DNA from: Candidatus Pelagibacter ubique HIMB058
Lineage (GTDB): Bacteria; Pseudomonadota; Alphaproteobacteria; Pelagibacterales; Pelagibacteraceae
Assembly: GCA_000419545.1 (NCBI GenBank)
Contig: ATTF01000001.1
Location: 28,663-92,662, forward strand
Length of the DNA: 64,000 bases
Direction of reading: 5' to 3'
In this document: positions 41,798-51,608 of the stretch, piece after piece
Numbering within the stretch: the stretch's first letter is position 1
How the letters are laid out: each line of letters starts with the position of its first letter
The notes under the pieces: model-generated
Databases searched by the model: none
Told to the model about the DNA's origin: nothing
The model's input: only the letters and a program-made list of their open reading frames with translations
Made by a program: the position numbers and the translations under genes

Positions 41798-42541
41798 TTA
41801 TCTATAGTAATTCTTTATTATATCAATAAATTTTTTAGAAGTTTTTGAAGCCCCGCCTACTAAAAAACCATCTATTTCTTTAATTTCTTTAAACATCTCT
41901 ACATTGCTGCCATCTACGGAGCCACCATAAAGCACTGCTGGACTATTTTTTTTAAATATTCCCTTTAAAACTTTTTTAATATGAATTGTAGTTTTTTTTA
42001 ATTCATCTGCAGTTGGAATTTTTCCAGTGCCAATTGACCAAATAGGCTCATAAGCAACTATTATATTATTCTTATTAAATTTTTTTTCTAAAACTTTTGT
42101 CAATTGCCTTTTTAAAACACTTAGTGTTTTTTTATTTTTTTTCTCTGTTTTGTTTTCACCAATGCAAAAAACTACTTTCAAATTATTTTTCAAAGCATAC
42201 CTAACTTTATCTTTGAGCATTGTGTCAGTATCTCCCTCGCCTCTATTGTCTGAATGTCCTACTAAAGTATATTTAGCACCAACACTTTTAAGCATGTAAG
42301 GGCTTACGGCTGCAGTATTTGAGGAGAATTGTTCTTTCTGATAACAGTTTTGGGCACCTATCGAAATTTTCTTGTTTTTGAAATATTTAGAATAGCTTTC
42401 AATTAGAGTATATGGAGGGGTAATTATAACTCTGTATTTGTTTCTATTTTTGTCTTTTGAATAATATGAATTAATTTTGTTAAGAATACTGATAGATTTT
42501 GGTACCCCGAACATTTTCCAATTTCCGATAAAATATCTCAT
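41798..42541 (-). CDS. tpiA: Triosephosphate isomerase
   Basis: RYFIGNWKMFG, YTLVGHSDNRGE, VAYEPIWSIGTGKIPT, VLYGGSVDGSN. Confidence 0.96.
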   Translation of the reverse strand: MRYFIGNWKMFGVPKSISILNKINSYYSKDKNRNKYRVIITPPYTLIESYSKYFKNKKISIGAQNCYQKEQFSSNTAAVSPYMLKSVGAKYTLVGHSDNRGEGDTDTMLKDKVRYALKNNLKVVFCIGENKTEKKNKKTLSVLKRQLTKVLEKKFNKNNIIVAYEPIWSIGTGKIPTADELKKTTIHIKKVLKGIFKKNSPAVLYGGSVDGSNVEMFKEIKEIDGFLVGGASKTSKKFIDIIKNYYR

Positions 42542-42604
42542 AATTTGCCTTAGTTTAAATTTTAATCTATAGGTGTATAATTTTGAACTTAATAAATTAA
42601 TATA

Positions 42605-44059
42605 ATGGCAACATCAATAGGTAAATTATCAAAATCATTTTTTGTTAAACTTTTAGTTGGAATTATTATTTTGCCATTTGTCTTCTGGGGGATGGGAGAT
42701 GTGTTTAGAGGCGGAAATCAAAACGTAGTTGCAACTGTGGACTCTAATAAAATTAGTACGCAGGAATTTGTCAATTATATTAACCGGCTTAATTTAAATG
42801 AAGAACAGGTAAAAAATTTATCAAAAACAGATCTCGTTGAACAAATTTTGTCTGATTATATTGGAAAAAAAGTGATGTCGTTAGAAATAGAAAAACTTGG
42901 TGTTGTAGTTAGCGATAACGCTCTAAGAGATATTATTAAAAATGACAAATCTTTTTTTAAAGATGATAAATTTTCAAGAACTGAGTATGAAAAATTTTTA
43001 ATTAAAAGTGGAATTACTGCACCTCAATTTGAAGCTAACATTGTTGAACAAGAAAAAAGAAGACAGTTTTTAAGTTCATTAGCAGGAGGAATAGTTATCC
43101 CTGATATTTTAGTTGAAAAGGAATTTAGAAAAGAAAATCAAACAAAAACTATTCAATATATAGATTTAGAAAAATACCACTCAAAGAAAAAACCATCGTT
43201 AGAAAGCATTAAAGAACTCTACGAAAGAAATAAAAATGTATTTTTTACAGAGCTTAAATCAATTAGATACGCAGAAATTAAGCCAGAATTAATTAGTGGT
43301 AGCCAAGATTATAATGAGAATTTTTTCAAGCAATTAGATATTATTGAAAACAATGTTTTAGATGGACAATCATTTGAGGAAACGGCAAAAGCTAATAACT
43401 TAAAGATTATAGAATTTAATAAAATAAACGCAAAAAAAGAAGATGAAGAAAAAAAGAAAATAGAAAATTTACCAGATAATCTTTTTAATAAGATTTATAA
43501 TATTAAAACACCTCAATCACCTGAAGTAATTAATTTAGAAAGTAAATATTACTTAGCAGAAATTAAAGATGAAGAGAAAAAAAATAGACCAATGAACGAT
43601 CCTGAGGTTTTAGAAGCGCTTAATGCTCAATTAAGCTTTAAAGAAAAAATAGATAGCAATACATCATTGGCTAAAGATATAAGCTTAGGTGCTTTTGATG
43701 GTGAGAATTTTAAAAAATTTGCTGACAATAATAGTTTGGTAGTTAAAGATTATAAAATTTCTAATATAAAACAAAACGATGTTTTTGATGAAGGTATAGT
43801 AAAAAGAATTTTTTTAACTAAAGATGGAGATATTAATCTAATTACCAATAGCACACTCACAAAAAGTTTTTTAATATCAACAAAAAATACTGAATATAAA
43901 AAACTAGATAAAAAAGGTAATGAATTTGAGCAATACGAAGCTAAGGCACGATTAAACTTGATTAACAAAATCTATCAATCATATGATGAAAATGCTAATC
44001 AGAAGTATAAAGTTGAGGTTAATCAAAGAACTATAGATCGTGTTAAAAATTCATTTTAA
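42605..44059 (+). CDS. PpiD/SurA-like peptidyl-prolyl isomerase, membrane anchored
   Basis: N-terminal TM VKLLVGIIILPFVFWGMGDVFRGGNQNVVATVDSNKISTQEFVNYINRLN; PpiD-like architecture. Confidence 0.85.
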   Translation: MATSIGKLSKSFFVKLLVGIIILPFVFWGMGDVFRGGNQNVVATVDSNKISTQEFVNYINRLNLNEEQVKNLSKTDLVEQILSDYIGKKVMSLEIEKLGVVVSDNALRDIIKNDKSFFKDDKFSRTEYEKFLIKSGITAPQFEANIVEQEKRRQFLSSLAGGIVIPDILVEKEFRKENQTKTIQYIDLEKYHSKKKPSLESIKELYERNKNVFFTELKSIRYAEIKPELISGSQDYNENFFKQLDIIENNVLDGQSFEETAKANNLKIIEFNKINAKKEDEEKKKIENLPDNLFNKIYNIKTPQSPEVINLESKYYLAEIKDEEKKNRPMNDPEVLEALNAQLSFKEKIDSNTSLAKDISLGAFDGENFKKFADNNSLVVKDYKISNIKQNDVFDEGIVKRIFLTKDGDINLITNSTLTKSFLISTKNTEYKKLDKKGNEFEQYEAKARLNLINKIYQSYDENANQKYKVEVNQRTIDRVKNSF

Positions 44060-45516
44060 TGAAGTTAAATTTAAGTTTTAGAGAATTTAAAAATAATCAC
44101 TCTAAAAAAAAACATCAAATTTTATTTAGAGCAAGATCTTGTAATCAATATTACAAGGTCGAAAACTTGTTTAGATTTCTTTTAGCTGAAAAAAATAGCT
44201 TTATCTTTGAATCAGTCGAAAAAGGTACAATCAAAGGTCGTTATACTATAATTGGTCTTAATCCTGATAAAATATGGGATATAAATAAAAATATAATTAC
44301 ACTTAATAGCTCAGGTAAAAAAACTAAAATTAAATCTGATCCATTAAAATATATTAATAAACTTATTAAGGAATTTAAGATTAAAATTCCAAATCAATTA
44401 CCTTCGATGTCTTCGATGCTTGTAGGTTATTTTTCTTATGATGTTATTCGATATATAGAAAAAATTCCTAATAATTGTAAAGATGATCTTAAAATTCCTG
44501 ATGTTAGATTATCAAGACCTAAAAATTTGATAATTTACGATAACGTAAAAAAAAAGATTTTTTACGTGGAAAACGTTTATGCAGATACAAAAATTAAAAA
44601 TTATGAAGAAGAATACCATACAATAAACAAGAGGTTTGATTTGTATGAAGATTTTGAAAATATCAAGCTTCCAGAACAATTTTCATTTAAACCTAATAAA
44701 AATTTAATTAAATCAAATACTTCTAAAGAAAAATTTAAATCACTTGTTAAAAAAGCAAAAACATACATTGAAAAAGGAGATATTTTTCAAGTTGTTTTGA
44801 GTCAAAGATTTGAAAGAAAAATAAATAAAACACCAATAGAAATTTATAATCATTTAAGAAAATCTAACCCCTCACCTTTTATGTTTTATTTTAACTATAA
44901 AGATTTTAACATATTGGGTAGTAGTCCAGAAATATTAGTCAGGCTTAGAGGCGGTGAAGTAACGATAAGGCCTATCGCCGGTACTAGACCAAGAGGAAAA
45001 AATATAAAAGAAGATAAAAAATATGAATTTGACCTTCTAAAAGATAAAAAAGAATTAGCTGAACATTTAATGTTGTTGGATCTTGGAAGAAATGACGTTG
45101 GAAAAGTATCTAAAGTAAATACAGTTAAAGTAACTGAAAAGTTTAAAGTCGAGAGATATTCTCATGTAATGCATATTGTCTCTAATGTTATAGGTAAATT
45201 TAATAGCAACTTCTCATTATTTGAAACTTTATTATCAGGATTTCCAGCTGGAACGGTCAGCGGTGCACCAAAAATAAGAGCTATGGAAATCATCGATGAA
45301 TTAGAGAAAACTAAAAGAAAACTATATGCAGGAGGAATTGGTTATTTCACTCCTAATGGTGAATTTGATACCTGTATAGCGTTAAGAACAGCTTTAATAA
45401 AAAATAAAAAATTTTATGTACAAGCTGGTGCAGGTGTAGTCGCGGATAGCAAACCTGAAAAAGAGTATGCTGAAACAGTAAATAAAGCTAAAGCATTAAT
45501 GAGAGCAGTAGATTAA
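44059..45516 (+). CDS. trpE: Anthranilate synthase component I
   Basis: GDIFQVVLSQRF, PIAGTRPRGKN, HLMLLDLGRNDVGKV, FPAGTVSGAPKIRAMEIIDELE. Confidence 0.96.
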   Translation: MKLNLSFREFKNNHSKKKHQILFRARSCNQYYKVENLFRFLLAEKNSFIFESVEKGTIKGRYTIIGLNPDKIWDINKNIITLNSSGKKTKIKSDPLKYINKLIKEFKIKIPNQLPSMSSMLVGYFSYDVIRYIEKIPNNCKDDLKIPDVRLSRPKNLIIYDNVKKKIFYVENVYADTKIKNYEEEYHTINKRFDLYEDFENIKLPEQFSFKPNKNLIKSNTSKEKFKSLVKKAKTYIEKGDIFQVVLSQRFERKINKTPIEIYNHLRKSNPSPFMFYFNYKDFNILGSSPEILVRLRGGEVTIRPIAGTRPRGKNIKEDKKYEFDLLKDKKELAEHLMLLDLGRNDVGKVSKVNTVKVTEKFKVERYSHVMHIVSNVIGKFNSNFSLFETLLSGFPAGTVSGAPKIRAMEIIDELEKTKRKLYAGGIGYFTPNGEFDTCIALRTALIKNKKFYVQAGAGVVADSKPEKEYAETVNKAKALMRAVD

Positions 45517-46083
45517 ATGAAAATACTATTAATAGATAACTACGATAGTTTTACTTACAATTTATTTCACTACATCTCTAATTTTAAAAAGAATGTTGAA
45601 GTATTTAGAAATGATAAGATTGATGGAAAAACAATATTGAAAAAAAAATATGATAAAATTGTTATTTCACCCGGTCCTGGTAATCCTAATCAAGCTGGAA
45701 ATTGTCTAAAGATAGTTAAAGAAGTTCATAAAAAAATACCCATTCTCGGAGTTTGTTTGGGTCATCAGATTATTGGCCAGGTTTTTGGTGGAAAAATAAT
45801 AAGAGCTAAAAATTTAATGCACGGAAAAACAAGTAAAATTAAACATCAAAAAATGGGTTTATTTAAAAATATTCAAAATAATTTTGAAGCTACGAGATAT
45901 CACAGTTTGGTCGTTGACCGTAAAAAGTTTCCAAAAGACCTGATAATAACAGCTGAAACAAAGAATAAAACGGTTATGGGGTTAATGCATAAAAACTATA
46001 ATATTCACGGGTTTCAGTTTCATCCTGAAAGCATAAGTACTAAAATGGGCATGAAATTGATTAAAAATTTTATTAATAATTAA
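45517..46083 (+). CDS. trpG: Anthranilate synthase component II (glutamine amidotransferase)
   Basis: LLIDNYDSFTYNL, ISPGPGNP, ILGVCLGHQIIGQVFGG, GFQFHPESI. Confidence 0.96.
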   Translation: MKILLIDNYDSFTYNLFHYISNFKKNVEVFRNDKIDGKTILKKKYDKIVISPGPGNPNQAGNCLKIVKEVHKKIPILGVCLGHQIIGQVFGGKIIRAKNLMHGKTSKIKHQKMGLFKNIQNNFEATRYHSLVVDRKKFPKDLIITAETKNKTVMGLMHKNYNIHGFQFHPESISTKMGMKLIKNFINN

Positions 46084-46085
46084 AT

Positions 46086-47081
46086 ATGTCTGATGCAATT
46101 AATAAATTAAAGCAAGGTCAAAACCTTTCGTTTGAAGAAAGTAAATCTCTTTTTTCAGATCTTATGGAAGGCAAACATGAAGAAGGTCAAATTATTGAGA
46201 TTCTAGAAGCTTTAATAAAAAAAGGTGAAACAAAAGATGAATTAGCTGGTGGCATATTTGTTCTAAGAGAGAAGGCAACAAAAGTTTCAGCAGATCTAAA
46301 TACTATTGATACTTGTGGAACTGGAGGCGATGGTCAGAACTCATTAAATGTTTCAACTGCGGCTGCAATAGTTTTAGCGAGCATGGGTGTTAAAGTTGCT
46401 AAACACGGAAATAAAGCCGTTTCATCTAATTGTGGTTCAGCTGATGTATTAGAAGCATTAAAAATTAATATTAATTTTAATTCAAATGAAGCAGAAGAAA
46501 GTATTAAGAATTTTAATTTTGCTTTTATGTTTGCACCAAATTACCACTCAGCAATGAAACATGTGGGCCCTGCTAGAAAAAAAATGGGTAAGAAAACTAT
46601 TTTCAATTTAATTGGTCCTTTAAGCAGTCCGGCTCAAGTTAAAAGACAAGTAATTGGTGTTTTTGATAAAAAATGGATGAAGCCTTTTGCTGAAGCTTTA
46701 AAAGAAAACAATGTTGTTCATGCTTATATTGTTCATAGCGATGATGGCATGGATGAAATTTCGCCTTTTGCAAAAACAAATGTTGTAGAATTAAAAGATG
46801 GTAAGATAAATGAATTTACAATTGATCCTAAAGAACTTGGTTTAAATTCAGGAAATAAAGAAAATTTAAAAGGAAAAAATGCAGAGTACAATTCTGAAAA
46901 AATTATAGAAATATACAAAGGAACCTCTAACGAATTTTCACAGTCTGTTGCTTTAAATGCTGCTGCTGGATTAATTGTTGCAGGGAAAGAAAGTGATTTT
47001 AAAAGTGCTTTTAAGAAAGCTTCTGAGCATCTAAGTTCTGGTAAAGTATTTGAGCATTTGACAAAATTACAATCAAAATAA
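46086..47081 (+). CDS. trpD: Anthranilate phosphoribosyltransferase
   Basis: DTCGTGGDGQNSLNVSTAAAIVLASMGVKVAKHGNKAVSSNCGSADVLEAL, GPLSSPA. Confidence 0.97.
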   Translation: MSDAINKLKQGQNLSFEESKSLFSDLMEGKHEEGQIIEILEALIKKGETKDELAGGIFVLREKATKVSADLNTIDTCGTGGDGQNSLNVSTAAAIVLASMGVKVAKHGNKAVSSNCGSADVLEALKININFNSNEAEESIKNFNFAFMFAPNYHSAMKHVGPARKKMGKKTIFNLIGPLSSPAQVKRQVIGVFDKKWMKPFAEALKENNVVHAYIVHSDDGMDEISPFAKTNVVELKDGKINEFTIDPKELGLNSGNKENLKGKNAEYNSEKIIEIYKGTSNEFSQSVALNAAAGLIVAGKESDFKSAFKKASEHLSSGKVFEHLTKLQSK

Positions 47082-47875
47082 TGGCTAATGTTTTAGATAA
47101 GATTATCGAAGACAAAAAAGAGTCTTTGAAAAATATTAAAAAGAATAATTCTTTAGACAACCTTGAAAATACAATTAAATCTTTAAATAATTTTTTAAAT
47201 TTTAAAGATGCCATATCAAATAATAAAGGTGTTTCACTTATTACAGAGATAAAAAAAGCGAGTCCATCAGCTGGAGAATTAGTTAAAGATTTTAATCATT
47301 TAAATATTGCAAAAATGTATTTAGATAACGGCGCTACTTGCCTTTCAGTTTTAACTGAGGAAAAATATTTCTTAGGAAAACTTGATTATATAAAAGATAT
47401 TAAAAATAAGTTTAAAATACCCGTTCTGGCAAAAGATTTCTTTATAGATCCTTACCAAATCGCATTATCTAAAAGTTATGGCAGTGATTGTATTTTAATT
47501 ATTGTTGCTGCACTAGATGAAAAGTTAGCAGATGAAATTTATGCTGAAGCAATAAGACATAAGCTTTCAGTAATAGTAGAAGTTCATGATAACAAGGAAG
47601 CTGAGACCGCTTTAAAATATGAAGATGCTTTAATTGGAATTAATAATAGAAACCTAAAAACATTAGACATATCTATAAACAATACGATTTCTATTTTTGA
47701 AACTTTAAAAGAACATAAAGCCCCTATCATCTCAGAAAGTGGGATTAAGAATGAAGCTGATGCTAAATATATTTATGAAAAGACAGGAATTAAAAATTTT
47801 CTTATCGGTGAATCACTTTTAAAATCTGACAATCCAGCAGATTTAATAAAAAAATTTAAGCAAATAACTCAATAA
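47081..47875 (+). CDS. trpC: Indole-3-glycerol phosphate synthase
   Basis: LITEIKKASPSAGEL, PVLAKDFFIDPYQI, IGINNRNLKTLDI, ISESGIK. Confidence 0.97.
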   Translation: MANVLDKIIEDKKESLKNIKKNNSLDNLENTIKSLNNFLNFKDAISNNKGVSLITEIKKASPSAGELVKDFNHLNIAKMYLDNGATCLSVLTEEKYFLGKLDYIKDIKNKFKIPVLAKDFFIDPYQIALSKSYGSDCILIIVAALDEKLADEIYAEAIRHKLSVIVEVHDNKEAETALKYEDALIGINNRNLKTLDISINNTISIFETLKEHKAPIISESGIKNEADAKYIYEKTGIKNFLIGESLLKSDNPADLIKKFKQITQ

Positions 47876-47908
47876 AATAAGGGTTTATTTCAAGTTGTAA
47901 TTTAAATA

Positions 47909-47923
47909 GAACTTTTATAGAAC
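47909..47923 (-). promoter_or_regulatory. LexA/SOS box, GTTC-N7-GTTC type
   Basis: GAAC ttttata GAAC on + strand = GTTC-N7-GTTC on - strand, 22 nt upstream of lexA ATG. Confidence 0.75.
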
Positions 47924-47929
47924 ATAGAT

Positions 47930-47944
47930 GTACGAGGTTTGTTC
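47930..47944 (+). promoter_or_regulatory. Second LexA-box-like site (GTAC-N7-GTTC)
   Basis: GTAC gaggttt GTTC, one mismatch from GTTC-N7-GTTC, abutting the lexA start. Confidence 0.5.
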
Positions 47945-47945
47945 T

Positions 47946-48620
47946 ATGCTTACAAAAAAACAAAAAAACTTACTTATATTCATTAATAAGAAGATTAGAT
48001 CTTCTGGAATTTCCCCTTCTTATGAGGAAATGAAAAATTCACTCAACCTTAAGTCGAAATCAGGAATTCATAGATTAATCTCTGCTTTAGAAGAGCGTGG
48101 ATTTGTTAAAAGATTAGCTCATAAAGCTAGAGCATTAGAGGTAGTAAAATTACCTGAGAATGCTAGCGCGAACGATATCTTCAATACTTTTACACCAAGT
48201 GTAATTAAAGGTGGTCTAGATAAAGAAGGAGCAAAATCAACTGATGTTTCTGTTTTAGGTAGCATTGCAGCTGGAACACCTATCGAAGCTATTCAACAAG
48301 AAGTTGATAGAGTAGCTTTACCTGAAGATTTGCAAAATAATGGTGAACATTATGGTTTAAAAGTTAAAGGTGACTCTATGATTGAAGCAGGTATCAATGA
48401 TGGTGATACTGTAATTGTAAAGAAAACTTCAAACGTAGACAGCGGTCAAATTGCAGTTGTTTTAATCGATGATCAAGAAGCAACTTTGAAAAGAGTAAGA
48501 AAAAAAGGAAATACTATTGCACTAGAAGCTGCTAACAGAAATTACGGTACAAAAATTTACGCTGCAAACAGAATAAAAATCCAAGGTAAATTAGTTTCTT
48601 TATATAGAAACTTTCACTAA
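47946..48620 (+). CDS. lexA: LexA repressor
   Basis: MLTKKQKNLLIFINKKIRSSGISPSYEEMKNSLNLKSKSGIHRLISALEERGFVKRL; VLGSIAAGTPIEA, LKVKGDSMIEAGINDGDTVIV. Start moved to 47946 from listed 47928. Confidence 0.96.
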   Translation: MLTKKQKNLLIFINKKIRSSGISPSYEEMKNSLNLKSKSGIHRLISALEERGFVKRLAHKARALEVVKLPENASANDIFNTFTPSVIKGGLDKEGAKSTDVSVLGSIAAGTPIEAIQQEVDRVALPEDLQNNGEHYGLKVKGDSMIEAGINDGDTVIVKKTSNVDSGQIAVVLIDDQEATLKRVRKKGNTIALEAANRNYGTKIYAANRIKIQGKLVSLYRNFH

Positions 48621-48639
48621 AATAGTCTAATTAATAGAA

Positions 48640-50019
48640 ATGTCTTTTAATTGTAGGTTTGCGCCCTCTCCTACTGGGCCTCTTCACATTGGTGGTGTTC
48701 GAACAGCTTTATTTAATTGGCTTTTAGCTAAGAAAAATAAAGGTAAATATTTTTTAAGGATTGAAGATACAGATAAAGAAAGATCTAAAGACGAATTTAA
48801 AAAGCAAATTATTTCATCATTATCATGGCTAGGTATTGAACATGATGGTGAAGAATACATTCAATCTAAAAATATTAATAAACACGTCGCAGTTGCTGAA
48901 GAATTAATAAAAAAAGGTTTTGCTTATCCCTGCTACTGTACAGAAAAAGAATTAGATGAACAAAAAGCTTTAGCAAAAAGAAAAAATCTTCCTTTTATCT
49001 ATAATAGGAAATGTAGGGACTTAAAAGAAAAAAAAGATGGTCCTGCAGTTATAAGATTTAAGAGTAAAATGTCGGGAACAACTTTAATTAAAGATTTGGT
49101 CCAAGGAGAAAGAAATATCTCAAATTCTACAATTGAAGATTTCGTAATTTTAAGAAAAGATAAATCACCAACATATCAATTATCAGCAACAGTTGATGAC
49201 CATGAGATGGAAATAACTCACGTAATTAGAGGTGATGATCATATGATTAATTCTTTTAAACAAAAGCAAATTTATGATGCCATGGGTTGGGAAGTTCCAA
49301 ATTTCGCACACATACCTTTAATTCATAGCGAACAAGGAAAAAAATTATCTAAAAGAGATAATGCCTCTACACTTGAAGATTATGTAAAAATTGGAATTAT
49401 TTCAGATGCTTTAAGAAATTATTTATTAAGATTAGGGTGGTCTTATAAAGATAAAGAGATTTTTACTAAACAAGAAAGCATTGATTTATTTGATTTAAGT
49501 GGTGTTGGTAAATCACCTTCAAAGCTAGATATGAATAGAATTTATTCAATAAATGAAACTTATATAAAAACAATAGATGAAAAAGATCTTTTCAATTTCT
49601 TCAAAGAATACGTCTCGAAATACAAAAAACCTATAGATCAATCAAAAGAGAATATACTTTTAAAATCAATGGGCTTCTTAAAAAATAAAGCAAAAACTTT
49701 AGAGGATATTTGGAATAACGCTCAATATATAATTAATGATAAAATTGAAATTGGTACAGATGATAAAAAATTAATTGATGATTTATCTAAAAAAGTAATT
49801 AGTGATTTTACCTCTGACTATGAAAAACTTCCCTCTTTATCGAGAGAAACATTAGAACCTGTAATTAAATCTCTAATTGATAAACACAAGACTAATTTTA
49901 AGGGAGTAGGACAACCTTTAAGAATAGCCCTAGTAGGTTCAAGATTTGGACCAGGTTTATATGATGTAATTTTATCATTAGACAAAACCGAAGTTATTAA
50001 AAGACTTAAACAAATTTAG
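48640..50019 (+). CDS. gltX: Glutamyl-tRNA synthetase
   Basis: RFAPSPTGPLHIGGVRTALFNWL (HIGH-type), KLSKRDNASTLEDY (KMSKS-type). Confidence 0.96.
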   Translation: MSFNCRFAPSPTGPLHIGGVRTALFNWLLAKKNKGKYFLRIEDTDKERSKDEFKKQIISSLSWLGIEHDGEEYIQSKNINKHVAVAEELIKKGFAYPCYCTEKELDEQKALAKRKNLPFIYNRKCRDLKEKKDGPAVIRFKSKMSGTTLIKDLVQGERNISNSTIEDFVILRKDKSPTYQLSATVDDHEMEITHVIRGDDHMINSFKQKQIYDAMGWEVPNFAHIPLIHSEQGKKLSKRDNASTLEDYVKIGIISDALRNYLLRLGWSYKDKEIFTKQESIDLFDLSGVGKSPSKLDMNRIYSINETYIKTIDEKDLFNFFKEYVSKYKKPIDQSKENILLKSMGFLKNKAKTLEDIWNNAQYIINDKIEIGTDDKKLIDDLSKKVISDFTSDYEKLPSLSRETLEPVIKSLIDKHKTNFKGVGQPLRIALVGSRFGPGLYDVILSLDKTEVIKRLKQI

Positions 50020-50787
50020 ATGAAAGACGCTGTATCTTTCAGAACACGAAAAACATCTATTTACGATAAAAAATCAAACACACCTTTTAAAATAAGTAGA
50101 TCCAAATTTTTCAATTTTCTAAGTTGCAAAAGATGCTTCTATTTGGATCGAGTCAAAGGACTAAAAGAGCCATCAATGCCTGGTTGGGCTCTAAACGTTG
50201 CCGTAGATGAACTTTTAAAAAAGGAATTTGATCTTTATAGAAAAGAACAAAAACCTCATCCAATTATGGTTAAGCATAATTTAAATTTTGTTCCTTATCA
50301 GCACAAAGATTTGGATACCTGGAGAAATTCTTTAAAAGGTGGAATTTCATATTTAGATGAAAAAACTAATCTTATAATTCACGGAGGTATTGATGATCTC
50401 TGGTTTGATTTAAATGAGAAAAAAATAGTTGTAGTAGATTATAAAGCTCAATCATCAACTTATCCTGTAACAGTATCATCCTATCTCGATGCTGAATGGC
50501 ATCTTAGCTATAAATTACAAATGGATATTTACGTACATATTTTAAGAAAAATGAATTTTGATGTCTCTGACCGAACATTTTTTTATGTTTGTAATGGAGA
50601 AAAAACAAATGATAAATTTGATAACAAAATAGACTTCAAAACTACATTAATACCTTACAGAGTGGACACGTCTTGGATTGAAGAAAAATTAATTGAAATG
50701 AAAGATGTTTTAAATCTTGATCAGCCACCTGAAATTGAAAAAACTTGTGAGAAGTGTGCTTACTTAGAAGGTGGAAAAAAATTTTAA
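50020..50787 (+). CDS. PD-(D/E)XK (Cas4/RecB-like) nuclease family protein
   Basis: SKFFNFLSCKRCFYLDRVKG; GGIDDLWFDLNEKKIVVVDYKAQSS (D...DxK); YKLQMDIYVHIL (QxxxY); C-terminal CEKCAYLEGGK. Confidence 0.75.
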   Translation: MKDAVSFRTRKTSIYDKKSNTPFKISRSKFFNFLSCKRCFYLDRVKGLKEPSMPGWALNVAVDELLKKEFDLYRKEQKPHPIMVKHNLNFVPYQHKDLDTWRNSLKGGISYLDEKTNLIIHGGIDDLWFDLNEKKIVVVDYKAQSSTYPVTVSSYLDAEWHLSYKLQMDIYVHILRKMNFDVSDRTFFYVCNGEKTNDKFDNKIDFKTTLIPYRVDTSWIEEKLIEMKDVLNLDQPPEIEKTCEKCAYLEGGKKF

Positions 50788-50788
50788 A

Positions 50789-51493
50789 CTATCTGTTATT
50801 ATTCTCATCATCATTATTAGATGATTGATCGTTATTGTCTGATTGAGGTTGTTCCTCAGTAGTTTCGGTTTGTGTTTCTTCTTGAACTGGTTGTTCTGGT
50901 TCAGATGGTGCTTCTTCCTGTACAGGTTCTTCCTGAGGTTCAGGTGTTGGTTCTTGAGATTGAGCTCTACCTATATCAGCTGCGCTTTGAGGCGTAGGTT
51001 CTCTTCTCATAAAGAAATATATTCCAGCAGCAATAACAGCAATTGCTCCTAATATATAAAGAATGATATTTAATGCGCTAATTCCTTTTTCTTCAGTTGC
51101 CTCTTCAGTTTCTTCTACAACTGGCTGAGCTTCTTCTTCTTCTGGTTTTGCGTCTTGTTCTTGAACTGGTTCAGCATTAACCTCTTCTTCAGGTTTTGCA
51201 TCTTGCTCTTGAGCTGGTTGAGCATTTACTTCTTCTTCTTCTTTAGGTTCTTCCTGTTGAGGTTCTGGTTCTTTTGCTGGCTCTGGCTCCGGCTCTGGCT
51301 CAGGTTCTTTTGCTGGTTCAGGCGTAGGTTCTGGCTCAGGTTCTGGTTCTGGTTCCGGTTTACTTTCTTGAACAACCGGAGTTGTTACTTGAGGTTCAGG
51401 AGCTTTAGCTACATCTTCTTCTTTAGGTTTTGGGTTAATTATACCTGTGGCTACAACAACTGCACCTATAAATAAAACCGTTATTAGATCCAT
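50789..51493 (-). CDS. Pro/Glu-rich low-complexity membrane protein with two predicted TM segments
   Basis: N-terminal VLFIGAVVVATGII, (PEPEP)n / (AKEPEPEP)n, internal TM ALNIILYILGAIAVIAAGIYFFMRR. Confidence 0.65.
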   Translation of the reverse strand: MDLITVLFIGAVVVATGIINPKPKEEDVAKAPEPQVTTPVVQESKPEPEPEPEPEPTPEPAKEPEPEPEPEPAKEPEPQQEEPKEEEEVNAQPAQEQDAKPEEEVNAEPVQEQDAKPEEEEAQPVVEETEEATEEKGISALNIILYILGAIAVIAAGIYFFMRREPTPQSAADIGRAQSQEPTPEPQEEPVQEEAPSEPEQPVQEETQTETTEEQPQSDNNDQSSNNDDENNNR

Positions 51494-51608
51494 ACAGAGA
51501 ATGTAATGTTTTGGAATTAAAATTCACTCTCAAATATGAACAATTTGAGCTTAGCATGTGTACAAAAAACGCTTAAATTAATCAGTTTTTAATGAGTTAG
51601 TTTATTTT

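Noticed and set aside
50843-51475. Phe/Trp/Arg/Leu-rich plus-strand ORFs (69 and 106 aa)
   Set aside because: Complement of the Pro/Glu repeat gene; low-complexity artefact.
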